A stretch of DNA of 64,000 nucleotides from Microbacterium sp. AK031 (GTDB taxonomy: Bacteria; Actinomycetota; Actinomycetes; Actinomycetales; Microbacteriaceae): the NCBI RefSeq assembly GCF_024807145.1, contig NZ_JANUCA010000003.1, positions 1-64,000 on the forward strand, read 5' to 3'. How positions within the stretch are numbered: position 1 is the first letter of the stretch; each line of letters opens with the position of its first letter. The notes beneath the pieces are model-generated. The model ran no database searches and had not been told where the DNA came from. It saw only the letters and a program-made list of their open reading frames with translations. Positions 25,518 through 34,307 of this stretch are shown in pieces. The translations under genes were made by a program, and so were the position numbers.

Positions 25518-26984
25518 ATGGATGCTGTGAATGAGTGGCTGTTGACCTGGGGCGACAACCTGTGGACCTGGCTGGTGCTGCCGATCGTCGTGCTGCTGGG
25601 GTTGTACTTCACGGTGCGCTCCGGTGTGGTGCAGTTCCGGCTGATACCCGAGATGCTCCGCACGCTGAAGGATCGGACGCCGCGCAAGGATACGGGTGAG
25701 CCGCAGTCGGTTTCGGCGTTCCAGGCCTTCACGATATCTGCTGCATCGCGGGTCGGCGTCGGCAATATCGCCGGCGTGGGCACGGCGATCGCCATCGGCG
25801 GCCCCGGCGCGGTCTTCTGGATGTGGCTGATGGCGTTCGTCGGCGGCGCATCCGCGTTCATCGAGTCGTCGCTGGCGCAGCTGTACAAGACGCGTGACGC
25901 CGACGGTTTCCGCGGTGGTCCGGCGTATTACATGCAGCGCGGTCTCGGTGCCCGTTGGATGGGCATCCTCTTCGCGGTCATCCTCATCATCTGCTTCCCC
26001 GTGGCGTTCAGCTCACTGCAGGCCAACACCATTCAGGCGACCGTCGCCGGCAGCCTCGGCGGCGCGGCAACGGGTTGGCTGCCCTGGGTGACCGGCACGG
26101 CGCTCGCCGTGCTCATGGCACTCGTCATCTTCGGCGGCGTCCGCCGTATCGCGTCCGTCACGCAGGCCCTCGTCCCGCTTATGGCGCTGCTGTATCTGCT
26201 CCTCGGGCTCGTGATCGTCGCGATGAACATCGAGCGCCTTCCTGAGGTCTTCGCGACCATCTTCACCCAGGCCTTCGGTCCGAACGAGGTCGTCGGCGCG
26301 ACGCTGGGCTACATCATCCTCACCGGTGTGAAGCGCGGCATGTTCTCGAATGAGGCCGGCCTCGGTTCCGCGCCGAATGCAGGAGCGAGCGCCGCTGTCA
26401 CGCACCCGGTCAAGCAGGGTCTCGTCCAGACGCTGGGCGTCTATTTCGACACGTTCTTGATCTGCTCGATAACCGCGTTCATCATCCTGGTGTCGGTGCC
26501 CGACCTCGCGAGCGCGGAGCGGGGAATCGGCCTGACGCAGGGCGCGATCGTGAGCGCGCTCGGCGGGTGGTCGAACATCCTGCTCATCGTCATCATCTTC
26601 CTGCTCGCGTTCAGCTCGATCCTCGGCAACTACTACTACGGCCAATCCAACGTCGAATTCATCACGTCGAGTCGCAAGGTGCTGCTCGGGTACCGCCTCT
26701 TCTCGGTCGCAGCCGTCTTCGCCGGCGCGATCGTGTCGGCGGATGTCGTCTGGAACTTCGCCGACGGAGCGATGGGATTCATGGCGATCGTGAACCTCGT
26801 CGCCATCGCCCTGCTCTCGGGAGTCGCCTTCCGGCTCCTCAAGGACTACACGCAGCAGCGCCGCGAGGGGCTGGATCCTGTCTTCACGAAGGCGCGACTC
26901 CCCGGCGTGCGCGGAATCGAGGTCTGGGAGGACGAGCTGTCGGTCACCGGACCGATCGACCTCCCCGCACAGCGTCGCCGCTGA
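25518..26984 (+). CDS. Alanine/glycine:cation symporter (AGCS family)
   Basis: A 488-residue sodium- or proton-coupled amino-acid importer with about eleven membrane helices. The family signatures are clear: FQAFTISAASRVGVGNIAGVGTAIAIGGPGAVFWMW near residues 70-105, and the later GVKRGMFSNEAGLGSAPNA motif. The ATG lacks a strong ribosome site. It converges on a LacI gene only 14 bases away. Neighbouring sodium and potassium systems suggest that it draws on the gradient maintained by NhaA. Confidence 0.92.
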   Translation: MDAVNEWLLTWGDNLWTWLVLPIVVLLGLYFTVRSGVVQFRLIPEMLRTLKDRTPRKDTGEPQSVSAFQAFTISAASRVGVGNIAGVGTAIAIGGPGAVFWMWLMAFVGGASAFIESSLAQLYKTRDADGFRGGPAYYMQRGLGARWMGILFAVILIICFPVAFSSLQANTIQATVAGSLGGAATGWLPWVTGTALAVLMALVIFGGVRRIASVTQALVPLMALLYLLLGLVIVAMNIERLPEVFATIFTQAFGPNEVVGATLGYIILTGVKRGMFSNEAGLGSAPNAGASAAVTHPVKQGLVQTLGVYFDTFLICSITAFIILVSVPDLASAERGIGLTQGAIVSALGGWSNILLIVIIFLLAFSSILGNYYYGQSNVEFITSSRKVLLGYRLFSVAAVFAGAIVSADVVWNFADGAMGFMAIVNLVAIALLSGVAFRLLKDYTQQRREGLDPVFTKARLPGVRGIEVWEDELSVTGPIDLPAQRRR

Positions 26985-26998
26985 CAGCTCGGGGCCGG

Positions 26999-28003
26999 TC
27001 AGACCCTGGCGGTCGTGCCGCGCACGATGAGTTCGTAGGGCAGCGCGCCAGGTGTGGGGGAGACCAGGGCATCTTCGAGTTTCGCCAGCACAGCGGATGC
27101 GGCGCGCTCCCCTTGGGCGAGCGGGAACTGATCGACCGTCGTGAGTTGGAAGAACTCACCCAGCTCGTGGCCGTCGATGCCGACGACGGAGAGGTCCTCC
27201 GGCACGCGGAAGCCGAGATCGCGCGCGGCGAGGATCGCGCCGATCGCCATCTCATCGGATGCCGCGAAGACCGCGGTCGGCCGTGGTCCCGGCCGCCCGA
27301 GCAGCTGTTTCCCAGCGCGATAGCCGCCCTCGATCGTGAAGTCGGCCGGCTCGAGGAACGCGGGCTTCGGGGTGATCCCGGCATCCGCAAGCGCCTTCTC
27401 GAAGCCGAGTCGACGCCGGGTGGGGATGTGGAAGTCGATGTCGAATTCTGGGTTGGCGCCGATGTGTGCGATCTCCGTATGGCCGAGGCTCAGGAGATGC
27501 TCGGTCGCCAGCTGCGCCACCGCACCGTCGTCGACCGTGAGGGTGTCGAGCTTCGGGTTCGGTCCGCCGATCGCGATGACCGGGAGGCCGAGTTCGAGCA
27601 GACGGGTCGTCTCGGCATCGTCGAGTTCGATCGACACGGCGATCACGGCATCCACGCGCTGGCGCCGCAGCGCCGTGTCGAAGACGTTCCCCCGCACATC
27701 CTTGTCGGCCGTGATGTTGTACAGCGTGATGTCGTAGCCCTCGCGCATCAGCGCACTGGAGACCCCGGAGAGCACGGTGCTGAAGAACCAGCGATCCAGG
27801 AACGGCACGACCACACCGATGTTGCGCGTGCGACCGGAGGCGAGCGACGAGGCGCGCGACGACACGACATAACCGAGGGACTGCGCGGCCGCGAGCACAC
27901 GGTCACGCGATGCCGCGGAGACATGGCCGCGACCGCTGAGGGCGCGCGAGACCGTCGCCGTGGAGACGCCGGCCAGTCTCGCGACCTCATCGATGCTCAC
28001 CAT
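26999..28003 (-). CDS. LacI family repressor of the alpha-glucosidase gene
   Basis: A 334-residue regulator with the LacI HTH (SIDEVARLAGVSTATVSRALSGRGHVS) at residues 3-29 and a periplasmic-binding-protein-like sensor domain. It follows the GH13 gene by 23 bases in the same direction, so it is most likely the second gene of that operon. The LacI-type palindrome at 29701-29716, just upstream of GH13, is its expected operator, making the unit autoregulated by an alpha-glucoside. Confidence 0.9.
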   Translation of the reverse strand: MVSIDEVARLAGVSTATVSRALSGRGHVSAASRDRVLAAAQSLGYVVSSRASSLASGRTRNIGVVVPFLDRWFFSTVLSGVSSALMREGYDITLYNITADKDVRGNVFDTALRRQRVDAVIAVSIELDDAETTRLLELGLPVIAIGGPNPKLDTLTVDDGAVAQLATEHLLSLGHTEIAHIGANPEFDIDFHIPTRRRLGFEKALADAGITPKPAFLEPADFTIEGGYRAGKQLLGRPGPRPTAVFAASDEMAIGAILAARDLGFRVPEDLSVVGIDGHELGEFFQLTTVDQFPLAQGERAASAVLAKLEDALVSPTPGALPYELIVRGTTARV

Positions 28004-28026
28004 GTCACTCGATCCCAGGAATGCGT

Positions 28027-29688
28027 TCAGGCCTTGGTGTACCAGGCGGCGTGGTCAACCGGCAGCGCGGTGCCCTCGAACGGCTGGCTCTGCACGACGA
28101 AGGTGACGTCGTCGCCGAGCTCCAACGGCTCGGTTCCGATGTTCACCGCGACACGCAGGTCGCCGCGGCGGAACGCGACCGCCGTCTCGCCGAGATCTTC
28201 CCACACGAGCGATCCGGTCCCCAGTGCGCGCTCACGGCGAAGCCGGAGCAGCTGCTTGTACAGGTTCAGGGTCGACGTGGCATCCGCCTCTTCGACGTCG
28301 CGGGCGAACGTCGCCCATTCGGCCGGCTGCGGCAGCCACGAGTCGCTGGAATCATTGAACCCGAAGGCGGGCGCGGACGCCTCCCACGGAATCGGCACGC
28401 GGCAACCGTCACGGCCGTACCGCTCGCCGTTCGTGCGGTACCAGGTCGGGTCCTGGCGGAACTCGTCCGGGATCTCCATGGCCTCAGGGAGGCCGAGTTC
28501 TTCACCCTGGTAGAGGTACGAGGAGCCGGGCAGCGCGAGCATAACGGTCGTCGCGGCGCGTGCGCGGGACAGGCCGACGACAGGGTCGGGCTTGCCGGCC
28601 GACTTCGGGCCGATCCCCTCGCCCTGCGGGTTGTCGGCCGTGAGCGCCAGGCGTGATGCGTGCCGGACGACGTCGTGGTTGGACAGCACCCAGGTGCTCG
28701 GAGCCCCTACCTTGCCGAACTCGTCGAGTGATTCACGGATGACGTCGCGGATGCGCTCGGCATCCCACGCGGTCATCATGTAGGGGAAGTTGAACGTCTG
28801 GTGCATCTCGTCAGGACGCACCCAGAGCGCGGTCTGCTGGAGAGTCGGCAGCCACGCCTCGCCGCACAGGGCGCGGTCGCCGTCGTACTCCGCGAGCACG
28901 TTGTGCCAGTCGCGGTAGATGTCGTGAACGCCGTCCTGGCCCCAGTAGGGCACGCTGGCCTCGCCGCCGCCCATCGAGTCGGTATCCGCCACCGGGGCGT
29001 AGTCCGGAAGCCCGGCTTCCTTGACCATGCCGTGCGCGACGTCGACGCGGAAACCGTCGACCCCGCGGTCGAGCCAGAAGCGCAGGACGGAGCGGAACTC
29101 CTCTTTGACCTCTTCGTTCGTCCAGTCGAAGTCGGGCTGGGTCGGGTCGAAGATGTGCAGGTACCACTGGCCGGGTGTGCCGTCGGCTTCGGTCACCCGC
29201 TCCCACATGCCGCCGCCGAAGACGCTCTCCCAGTTGTTCGGCGGAAGCTCGCCGTTCACACCGTTGCCGTCGCGGAAGACGTAGCGCGCGCGCTCGCGGC
29301 TGCCTGGACCGGCCTTGAGAGCTTCCTGGAACCAGACGTGCTGATCGGAGGAGTGGTTCGGGACCAGATCGACGATGAGGCGGATGCCGCGGGCGTGCGC
29401 CTGTGCGATCATCTCGTCGAAGTCGGCGAGCGTGCCGAAGATCGGGTCGACATCGCGGTAGTCGGCGACGTCATAGCCGGCATCCTTCTGCGGGCTGGTC
29501 ATGAACGGACTCAGCCAGATGGCGTCGACGCCGAGTTCCTTCAACGAATCGAGGCGGCTCGTGATGCCCGGAAGGTCTCCGATGCCGTCGCCGGATGCGT
29601 CCGCGAACGAGCGCGGGTAGATCTGGTAGATGACGGCGCTGCGCCACCACTCTGCTCCGGGGGCGGCGAACTGCTCAAGCTCTGTCAT
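28027..29688 (-). CDS. GH13 alpha-glucosidase / oligo-1,6-glucosidase
   Basis: A 553-residue cytoplasmic glucosidase acting on short alpha-glucosides. Conserved GH13 regions are visible: DLVPNHSSDQH near residue 105, the nucleophile Asp in DGFRVDVAHG near 209, an acid Glu in ALCGEAWL and the transition-state Asp in VLSNHDVVRH. The N-terminus WWRSAVIYQIYPRSFADASGDGIGDL is typical. No signal peptide. It heads the operon with the LacI repressor. Confidence 0.93.
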   Translation of the reverse strand: MTELEQFAAPGAEWWRSAVIYQIYPRSFADASGDGIGDLPGITSRLDSLKELGVDAIWLSPFMTSPQKDAGYDVADYRDVDPIFGTLADFDEMIAQAHARGIRLIVDLVPNHSSDQHVWFQEALKAGPGSRERARYVFRDGNGVNGELPPNNWESVFGGGMWERVTEADGTPGQWYLHIFDPTQPDFDWTNEEVKEEFRSVLRFWLDRGVDGFRVDVAHGMVKEAGLPDYAPVADTDSMGGGEASVPYWGQDGVHDIYRDWHNVLAEYDGDRALCGEAWLPTLQQTALWVRPDEMHQTFNFPYMMTAWDAERIRDVIRESLDEFGKVGAPSTWVLSNHDVVRHASRLALTADNPQGEGIGPKSAGKPDPVVGLSRARAATTVMLALPGSSYLYQGEELGLPEAMEIPDEFRQDPTWYRTNGERYGRDGCRVPIPWEASAPAFGFNDSSDSWLPQPAEWATFARDVEEADATSTLNLYKQLLRLRRERALGTGSLVWEDLGETAVAFRRGDLRVAVNIGTEPLELGDDVTFVVQSQPFEGTALPVDHAAWYTKA

Positions 29689-29700
29689 GCGACGAGCCTA

Positions 29701-29716
29701 CTGCAAGCGCTTACAG
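29701..29716. promoter_or_regulatory. LacI-type operator upstream of the GH13 gene
   Basis: CTGCAAGCGCTTACAG is a 16-bp palindrome with one mismatched pair and the central CG typical of LacI/MalR-family operators. It lies 12 bases upstream of the GH13 start codon. Confidence 0.7.
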
Positions 29717-29751
29717 CTGTGCGAGCGCCGGTATCGAATCGGTTCGGCGGC

Positions 29752-30678
29752 TCAGCCGCCGATCACGACGTTCACGGGGTCTTCGCCGCGCAGCATCCGC
29801 TCGATCTGTCTGCGGATGAGTTTCGCGATGCGCGGGTTCATGGCGGTCGAGGCGCCGCCGACGTGCGGCGAGATGAGCACCCCCTCGGTCTTCCAGAGCG
29901 GATGCTCCGCCGGAAGCGGCTCCGGATCCATGACGTCCAGCGCGGCGCGGATGCGACCGTTCTGCAGCACTAGGGCGTCGGTGTCGATGAGCGTGCCGCG
30001 GCCGACGTTCACGATGAGTGCACCGTCGGGCATGAGCGCGAGCATCCGTTCGTCGAACAGGTGGCGCGTCTCGTCGCCACCGGGCAGCGCGAGCACCACG
30101 ACCTCGGCATTCGGTACCAGATCGGCGAGCTCGTCGATGGCGTGCACCTGCACGCGTCCGAGCCGTTCGTGCCAGACAGGGCGCGCGGTACGGGCGACGA
30201 CGGTCAGTTCGACCTCGAACGGTTCCAGGCGCAGGGCGATCGCCTCGCCGACACCGCCGAAGCCGATCAGCAGTACGCGTCGGTCGGCGAGGCTCTCGGC
30301 GAAGACCGGAGACCATTCGCCGCGCTGCTGAGCCAGCACGAAGCGGGGGAACTGGCGCTGCGCGGCCAGCGTCAGGGCGAGCGCGGTCTCGGCGGTCGAG
30401 GTCTCGTGCACGCTCGCGGCATTCGCGAACGGGATGCCGGCGGGCAGCTTCTCGCCGATCCCGTCATAGCCGATCGTTTGCGCCTGAACGAGACCGACGT
30501 CGAGCCCCGCGAGAGCAGAGAGCACCTTGCTTGAGCCCATGTAAGGCGGAACGACGATATCGAGGCGTTCGCGCGGCGCCGGTGAGTCCAAGTCCCAGAG
30601 GAGAAGTTCGACCTCCGGTGGAAGCGGGCCGAGGTCGTCGATGAAGTGTTGGGCAGGCAGAGTGACGACGAGAGGCAC
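29752..30678 (-). CDS. NAD(P)-dependent D-2-hydroxyacid dehydrogenase
   Basis: A 308-residue enzyme reducing 2-oxoacids to D-2-hydroxyacids, for example glyoxylate or hydroxypyruvate. The nucleotide-binding motif VLLIGFGGVGEAIALRL is central. The catalytic Arg (VNVGRG), Glu (DVMDPEPLP) and His (SPHVGG) are all present in order. The start is a GTG with a weak ribosome site. It ends 35 bases before the GH13 operator and stands back to back with nothing else, so it appears monocistronic. Confidence 0.9.
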   Translation of the reverse strand: MPLVVTLPAQHFIDDLGPLPPEVELLLWDLDSPAPRERLDIVVPPYMGSSKVLSALAGLDVGLVQAQTIGYDGIGEKLPAGIPFANAASVHETSTAETALALTLAAQRQFPRFVLAQQRGEWSPVFAESLADRRVLLIGFGGVGEAIALRLEPFEVELTVVARTARPVWHERLGRVQVHAIDELADLVPNAEVVVLALPGGDETRHLFDERMLALMPDGALIVNVGRGTLIDTDALVLQNGRIRAALDVMDPEPLPAEHPLWKTEGVLISPHVGGASTAMNPRIAKLIRRQIERMLRGEDPVNVVIGG

Positions 30679-30728
30679 ACTGCGATCCTACCGAAGTGGC
30701 GAGATCCCTCTCGCGGTGTTAGCGTCAC

Positions 30729-31400
30729 TCATTTCGCAGGTGGATCCAAGGTGCCGAGGACTGTCACGGCGAGGCTTTGTTCGACGTGTGTACGCGCGAG
30801 CCGTTCGGCGCCTGCGCCGTCTCCGCTTGTTACCACGCTCAGGATCTCGTGGTGCTGCTTGAGATCCCGCGTGCGAGGGCTGTCGCCCTCCGGGAGTGAC
30901 AAGCCGAGCCGGCGATACCTGTCGGATTTGTCCCACACCTCGTCGAGCATCCGAGTCATGACGCGGTTTCCGGATGCGACATACACTGCACGGTGGAAGG
31001 CACGATGAGCCTGGATGGCCTCCTCGCCCGATTGGCGATTGACAGGCAGCAGTCGTTCGGCGGCCGTGGACATGATGCTCAGGCTCTCGTCGGTTCGGTG
31101 TTCAGCGGCGAGGCGGGTAGCGTACGGCTCGAGGGCAAGCCGCACTTGAAGTAGTTGCCGCGCCTCGTCGGCGCTGACCTCGGAGACCCGGACGTCGCGG
31201 TGGGCCGCCATCACGACAAGGCCCTCACTGCCCAGTTGGCGGATCGCCTCTCTCAACGGCGTAATGCTCATGTCCATCGAGTCGGCGAGCTCATCCTGCG
31301 ACAGACGAACCCCAGGAGGGAGCTCTCCTGTGAGGATGAGTCGCCGGAGCTCGGAGTACGCGAGTGCGGCCTTGCTTGAGAACATGGCGGTCGTGAGCAT
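30729..31400 (-). CDS. GntR family regulator (FadR/FCD subfamily)
   Basis: A 223-residue regulator. The winged helix is at the N-terminus (ALAYSELRRLILTGELPPG, with RLSQDELADSMDMSITPLREAIRQL). The C-terminal helical FCD domain binds metal and a carboxylate in relatives (LALEPYATRLAAEH, HRAFHRAVY). It diverges from the tartrate-dehydratase-like enolase gene with 83 bases between, so it probably controls that pair in response to a hydroxy acid. Confidence 0.88.
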   Translation of the reverse strand: MLTTAMFSSKAALAYSELRRLILTGELPPGVRLSQDELADSMDMSITPLREAIRQLGSEGLVVMAAHRDVRVSEVSADEARQLLQVRLALEPYATRLAAEHRTDESLSIMSTAAERLLPVNRQSGEEAIQAHRAFHRAVYVASGNRVMTRMLDEVWDKSDRYRRLGLSLPEGDSPRTRDLKQHHEILSVVTSGDGAGAERLARTHVEQSLAVTVLGTLDPPAK

Positions 31401-31483
31401 AGATTCCTGGGTGATCGTTGAGGTCCGGAAGTAGGCAGTATAGCCTCAGATGTAATTTATAAGATGCATCGAAGGGACTATCA

Positions 31484-32650
31484 ATGAAGATCACCTCCGC
31501 CTACGCCAGCACAATCCCCATCAGTTCGTCGATCAGGAACGCCTTCATCGATTTCTCGAAGATGGACTGCACGATTCTGGCATTGGTGAGTGATGTCATC
31601 GTCGACGGCAAGCCGGTGGTCGGCTACGGCTTCAACTCGAACGGCCGCTACAACGCGACCGCGATCATGAAGGACCGCTTCTTGCCCCGCCTACTCGGCG
31701 CCGAACCCGATTCGCTCCTCGCCGAGGACGGCCAGATATCGCCGGCCAAGGCATGGCAACTCCTTATGCGCAACGAGAAGCCCGGCGGACATGGAGAGCG
31801 GTCCGTGGCGGTAGGCGTCATCGACATGGCGCTGCACGACCTCGCTGCGAAGATCGCCGGGGTCCCCCTGTATCGATGGATCTCCGACAACTACGGCGAC
31901 GGGGATCCGGACGAGGACGTCTTCGTGTATGCGGCGGGCGGGTACTACGTACCGGGCAAGAGCATCGGCGATCTGCAGGACGAGATGCGGGTCTTCCTAG
32001 ATGCCGGCTACGACGTCGTGAAGATGAAGATCGGCGGTGCGGACCTGGCGGAGGACATCACCCGCATCGAAGCTGTCATCGATGTGCTCGGCGGCGACGG
32101 CTCCCGGCTCGCGGTGGACGTCAACGGCAAGTTCGACCTCACGACCGCACTCGAATATGGGAAGGCTATCGAGCCCTACGGCCTCTTCTGGTACGAAGAG
32201 GTCGGGGATCCGCTCGACTACGCCCTCAACGCCACACTCTCCGAGCACTACGCGCCGCCTATCGCCACGGGAGAGAACCTGTTCTCGGTCCACGACGCCC
32301 GCAACCTGCTGCGCTATGGAGGAATGCGCCCCGATCGCGATTACATCCAGGTCGACCCGACGCTCGCTTATGGGCTCACCGAATACCGCCGCGTGCAGGA
32401 CGAGCTCGCCCGGCACGGCTGGTCCTCGCGCCGGTGCGTCCCCCACGGCGGTCACCAGTTCTCCCTGCACATCGCTGCAGCGCTGAAGCTCGGCGGCAAC
32501 GAGTCCTATCCAGGGGAGTTCCAGCCCACCGGCGGCTTCGCCGACGACGCGGTCATCTCGAATAGCCGCATCGCTCCCGGCGACCGTCTCGGGATCGGCC
32601 TCGAAGGCAAGGCGGAGTTCTACCGTCTGCTCCGGGGACTGCACAGCTGA
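31484..32650 (+). CDS. Enolase-superfamily acid-sugar dehydratase, D-tartrate dehydratase-like
   Basis: A 388-residue mandelate-racemase-type enzyme that removes water from a hydroxy acid after proton abstraction. The KMK motif is at 180-182, metal ligands are Asp212, Glu239 and Glu264, and the catalytic His is in the HGGHQFSLH segment (321-329). Length and residue spacing match what is known of Bradyrhizobium D-tartrate dehydratase (TarD), and the C-terminal GGNESYPGEFQPTGGF block also fits. GAAGGG precedes the ATG. The product of D-tartrate would be oxaloacetate. Another C4 or C5 acid sugar cannot be excluded. Confidence 0.85.
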   Translation: MKITSAYASTIPISSSIRNAFIDFSKMDCTILALVSDVIVDGKPVVGYGFNSNGRYNATAIMKDRFLPRLLGAEPDSLLAEDGQISPAKAWQLLMRNEKPGGHGERSVAVGVIDMALHDLAAKIAGVPLYRWISDNYGDGDPDEDVFVYAAGGYYVPGKSIGDLQDEMRVFLDAGYDVVKMKIGGADLAEDITRIEAVIDVLGGDGSRLAVDVNGKFDLTTALEYGKAIEPYGLFWYEEVGDPLDYALNATLSEHYAPPIATGENLFSVHDARNLLRYGGMRPDRDYIQVDPTLAYGLTEYRRVQDELARHGWSSRRCVPHGGHQFSLHIAAALKLGGNESYPGEFQPTGGFADDAVISNSRIAPGDRLGIGLEGKAEFYRLLRGLHS

Positions 32651-32676
32651 GCCCGGCGGCGCAGCGATCCGGGATC

Positions 32677-33531
32677 ATGGTGAACACGTCGTACGAACTC
32701 TCCGCCAATGTGTCGCTCCTCTTCACGGAGCATCCGTTCCTCGATCGCTTCGCGGCTGCCGCGGATGCCGGCTTCCGCGCCGTCGAGGCGTGGTGGCCGT
32801 TCGCGGATGCCGTCCCTTCGGAGGCTCAGCTCGAGGAGCTCCTCGGGGTGGTGGGGGCATCCGGGGCCCGTCTCACAGGACTGAACCTCTTCGCCGGGGA
32901 CATGGCCGCGGGGATGCGCGGCGTCGCGTCGCACCCCGGTCGGGAGGCGGAGTTCCGCGGCAACGTGGAAGTGATCGTCGATATCGCACAGCGCACCGGA
33001 TGTCGGCATTTCAACGCCCTGTACGGAGCCGAACTGCCGGATGTCTCTCCGGCCGTGCACGCGCAGACAGCTCTTGACAATCTGACGTTCGCGACCGATG
33101 CGCTCGCCCCGCTGGGCGGGATGATTCTGATCGAACCGCTGAGCGGCGTCGATCGGTACCCGATCCAGACGGGCGACCAGGCAGTCGTGGTGGTGGATGC
33201 CGTCGCCGCCCGAACCGATGGAGGACGTATCGGGCTGCTCTACGACACCTTCCACCTGAGCAACAACGGAGACGATCTCGTGGCGGTGGCTCGCGCGCAC
33301 GCCGCGAAGATCGGTCACGTCCAGATCGCAGACACCCCGGGACGCGGGCAGCCTGGGACGGGGACGACAGACTTCCACAGTGTGCTCGGTGCGCTGGATG
33401 CGGCGGGCTATGACGGGCTCATCGCCTGCGAGTACGCTCCGACCGTGCCGACGGTGCCGTCGTTGGACTGGATCGATGCCCTGCCCGGGGTGGCGTTGCC
33501 GGGGTGGCGTTGCCGGGGCGGTAGTTCCTGA
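32677..33531 (+). CDS. Hydroxypyruvate isomerase-like TIM-barrel protein
   Basis: A 284-residue xylose-isomerase-like barrel of the Hyi/OtnI group, which interconverts hydroxypyruvate and tartronate semialdehyde or isomerises 2-oxotetronates. Metal and acid residues are in LIEPLSG, LLYDTFHLSNNGDD, HVQIADTPGRGQPGTG and LIACEY. It starts 26 bases after the enolase stop and is cotranscribed. The last dozen residues derive from a 14-bp tandem duplication (near 33483-33515) that changes frame, so the C-terminus is probably not ancestral. Confidence 0.85.
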   Translation: MVNTSYELSANVSLLFTEHPFLDRFAAAADAGFRAVEAWWPFADAVPSEAQLEELLGVVGASGARLTGLNLFAGDMAAGMRGVASHPGREAEFRGNVEVIVDIAQRTGCRHFNALYGAELPDVSPAVHAQTALDNLTFATDALAPLGGMILIEPLSGVDRYPIQTGDQAVVVVDAVAARTDGGRIGLLYDTFHLSNNGDDLVAVARAHAAKIGHVQIADTPGRGQPGTGTTDFHSVLGALDAAGYDGLIACEYAPTVPTVPSLDWIDALPGVALPGWRCRGGSS

Positions 33532-33536
33532 GTAAA

Positions 33537-33572
33537 CGAAGGGATTCCGCGCATGAGCACGGAACCCCTTCG
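33537..33572. terminator. Bidirectional terminator at the convergence of two catabolic operons
   Basis: CGAAGGGATTCCG (33537-33549) pairs with CGGAACCCCTTCG (33560-33572) with one A-C mismatch. The loop is ten bases. It separates the enolase-isomerase operon from the end of the long minus-strand operon. Confidence 0.75.
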
Positions 33573-33584
33573 AAGCACTCGTGG

Positions 33585-34259
33585 CTAGGCCGCCGGGTGG
33601 ACGAACTCTGCGAGGTTCTGTACGCCCAGTCTCGGGCTGGCGAGAACGGGAACCCCAGTCGACTCCTGGAGCTCTTCGGCGAGACGCGCCATTGAGGCCT
33701 GGGCCAGGACGATGCGGTCCACGCCCTGTGTGAGGAGCTCCTGTGCGGCCGCCTTCACCATCTCATCGTGCTTCGCCCGATCGCCCGTCATGAGCACGTC
33801 GAATGCCCCTGCGGCGAGCTTCTCTATGACTGTCAGATCCTTCGTGGCCGCAGTGCCGTGGCCGCGAATGAGGTCGGCGGTCGGTCCTAGCGTCGTCGGT
33901 ACGGTGGCCAGGACGCCGATCGTGCCGCCGGCCGCCGCCGCATCCCGGGTCATGGCGTCGTCGACCTTGATGATCGGGACGTGCACGTGCTGCTTGGCGG
34001 CGTCTATGGCCGGGCCGAGCGACGAGCAGGCGGAGAAGATCACGTCGGCGCCAGCGCGTTCGGCAGCCTGCGCGAGATGCATCATTCGGTCCTGGCTGGA
34101 CTCACTGATCCCCCCGTCGCGGACCACGTCGGCGAGCACCTCCGAGTCGACGAAATGGATGAGCTCATCGCCGGGCATGAGATCCGACACCAGGTCCTGG
34201 ATCTGCGTGTCGATGTTCAAGAAGACGAAGCTGGTGTGGAGCATCGCGATTTTTGCCAT
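33585..34259 (-). CDS. Asp/Glu racemase-fold protein with a single active-site Cys
   Basis: A 224-residue protein of the Asp/Glu/hydantoin racemase superfamily. The first catalytic Cys is present (FSACSS, Cys78). At the place of the second one the sequence reads VLAQASM, with Ala instead of Cys. True racemases need both, while decarboxylases and cis-trans isomerases of the fold (such as maleate isomerase or arylmalonate decarboxylase) vary in their Cys. It is the last gene of the long operon, 48 bases after a CoA-transferase. A role in isomerising or decarboxylating a dicarboxylate fits the context but is not shown. Confidence 0.8.
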   Translation of the reverse strand: MAKIAMLHTSFVFLNIDTQIQDLVSDLMPGDELIHFVDSEVLADVVRDGGISESSQDRMMHLAQAAERAGADVIFSACSSLGPAIDAAKQHVHVPIIKVDDAMTRDAAAAGGTIGVLATVPTTLGPTADLIRGHGTAATKDLTVIEKLAAGAFDVLMTGDRAKHDEMVKAAAQELLTQGVDRIVLAQASMARLAEELQESTGVPVLASPRLGVQNLAEFVHPAA

Positions 34260-34307
34260 GGTCTGGCCTTTCCTCTGAGTAAGTGGTGTGGGTAGGGTGC
34301 AGGGGCC

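Noticed and set aside
26567..28513. 648-residue plus-strand open frame across the end of the symporter, lacI and GH13
   Set aside because: It crosses three well-supported genes in other frames and has no recognisable domain.
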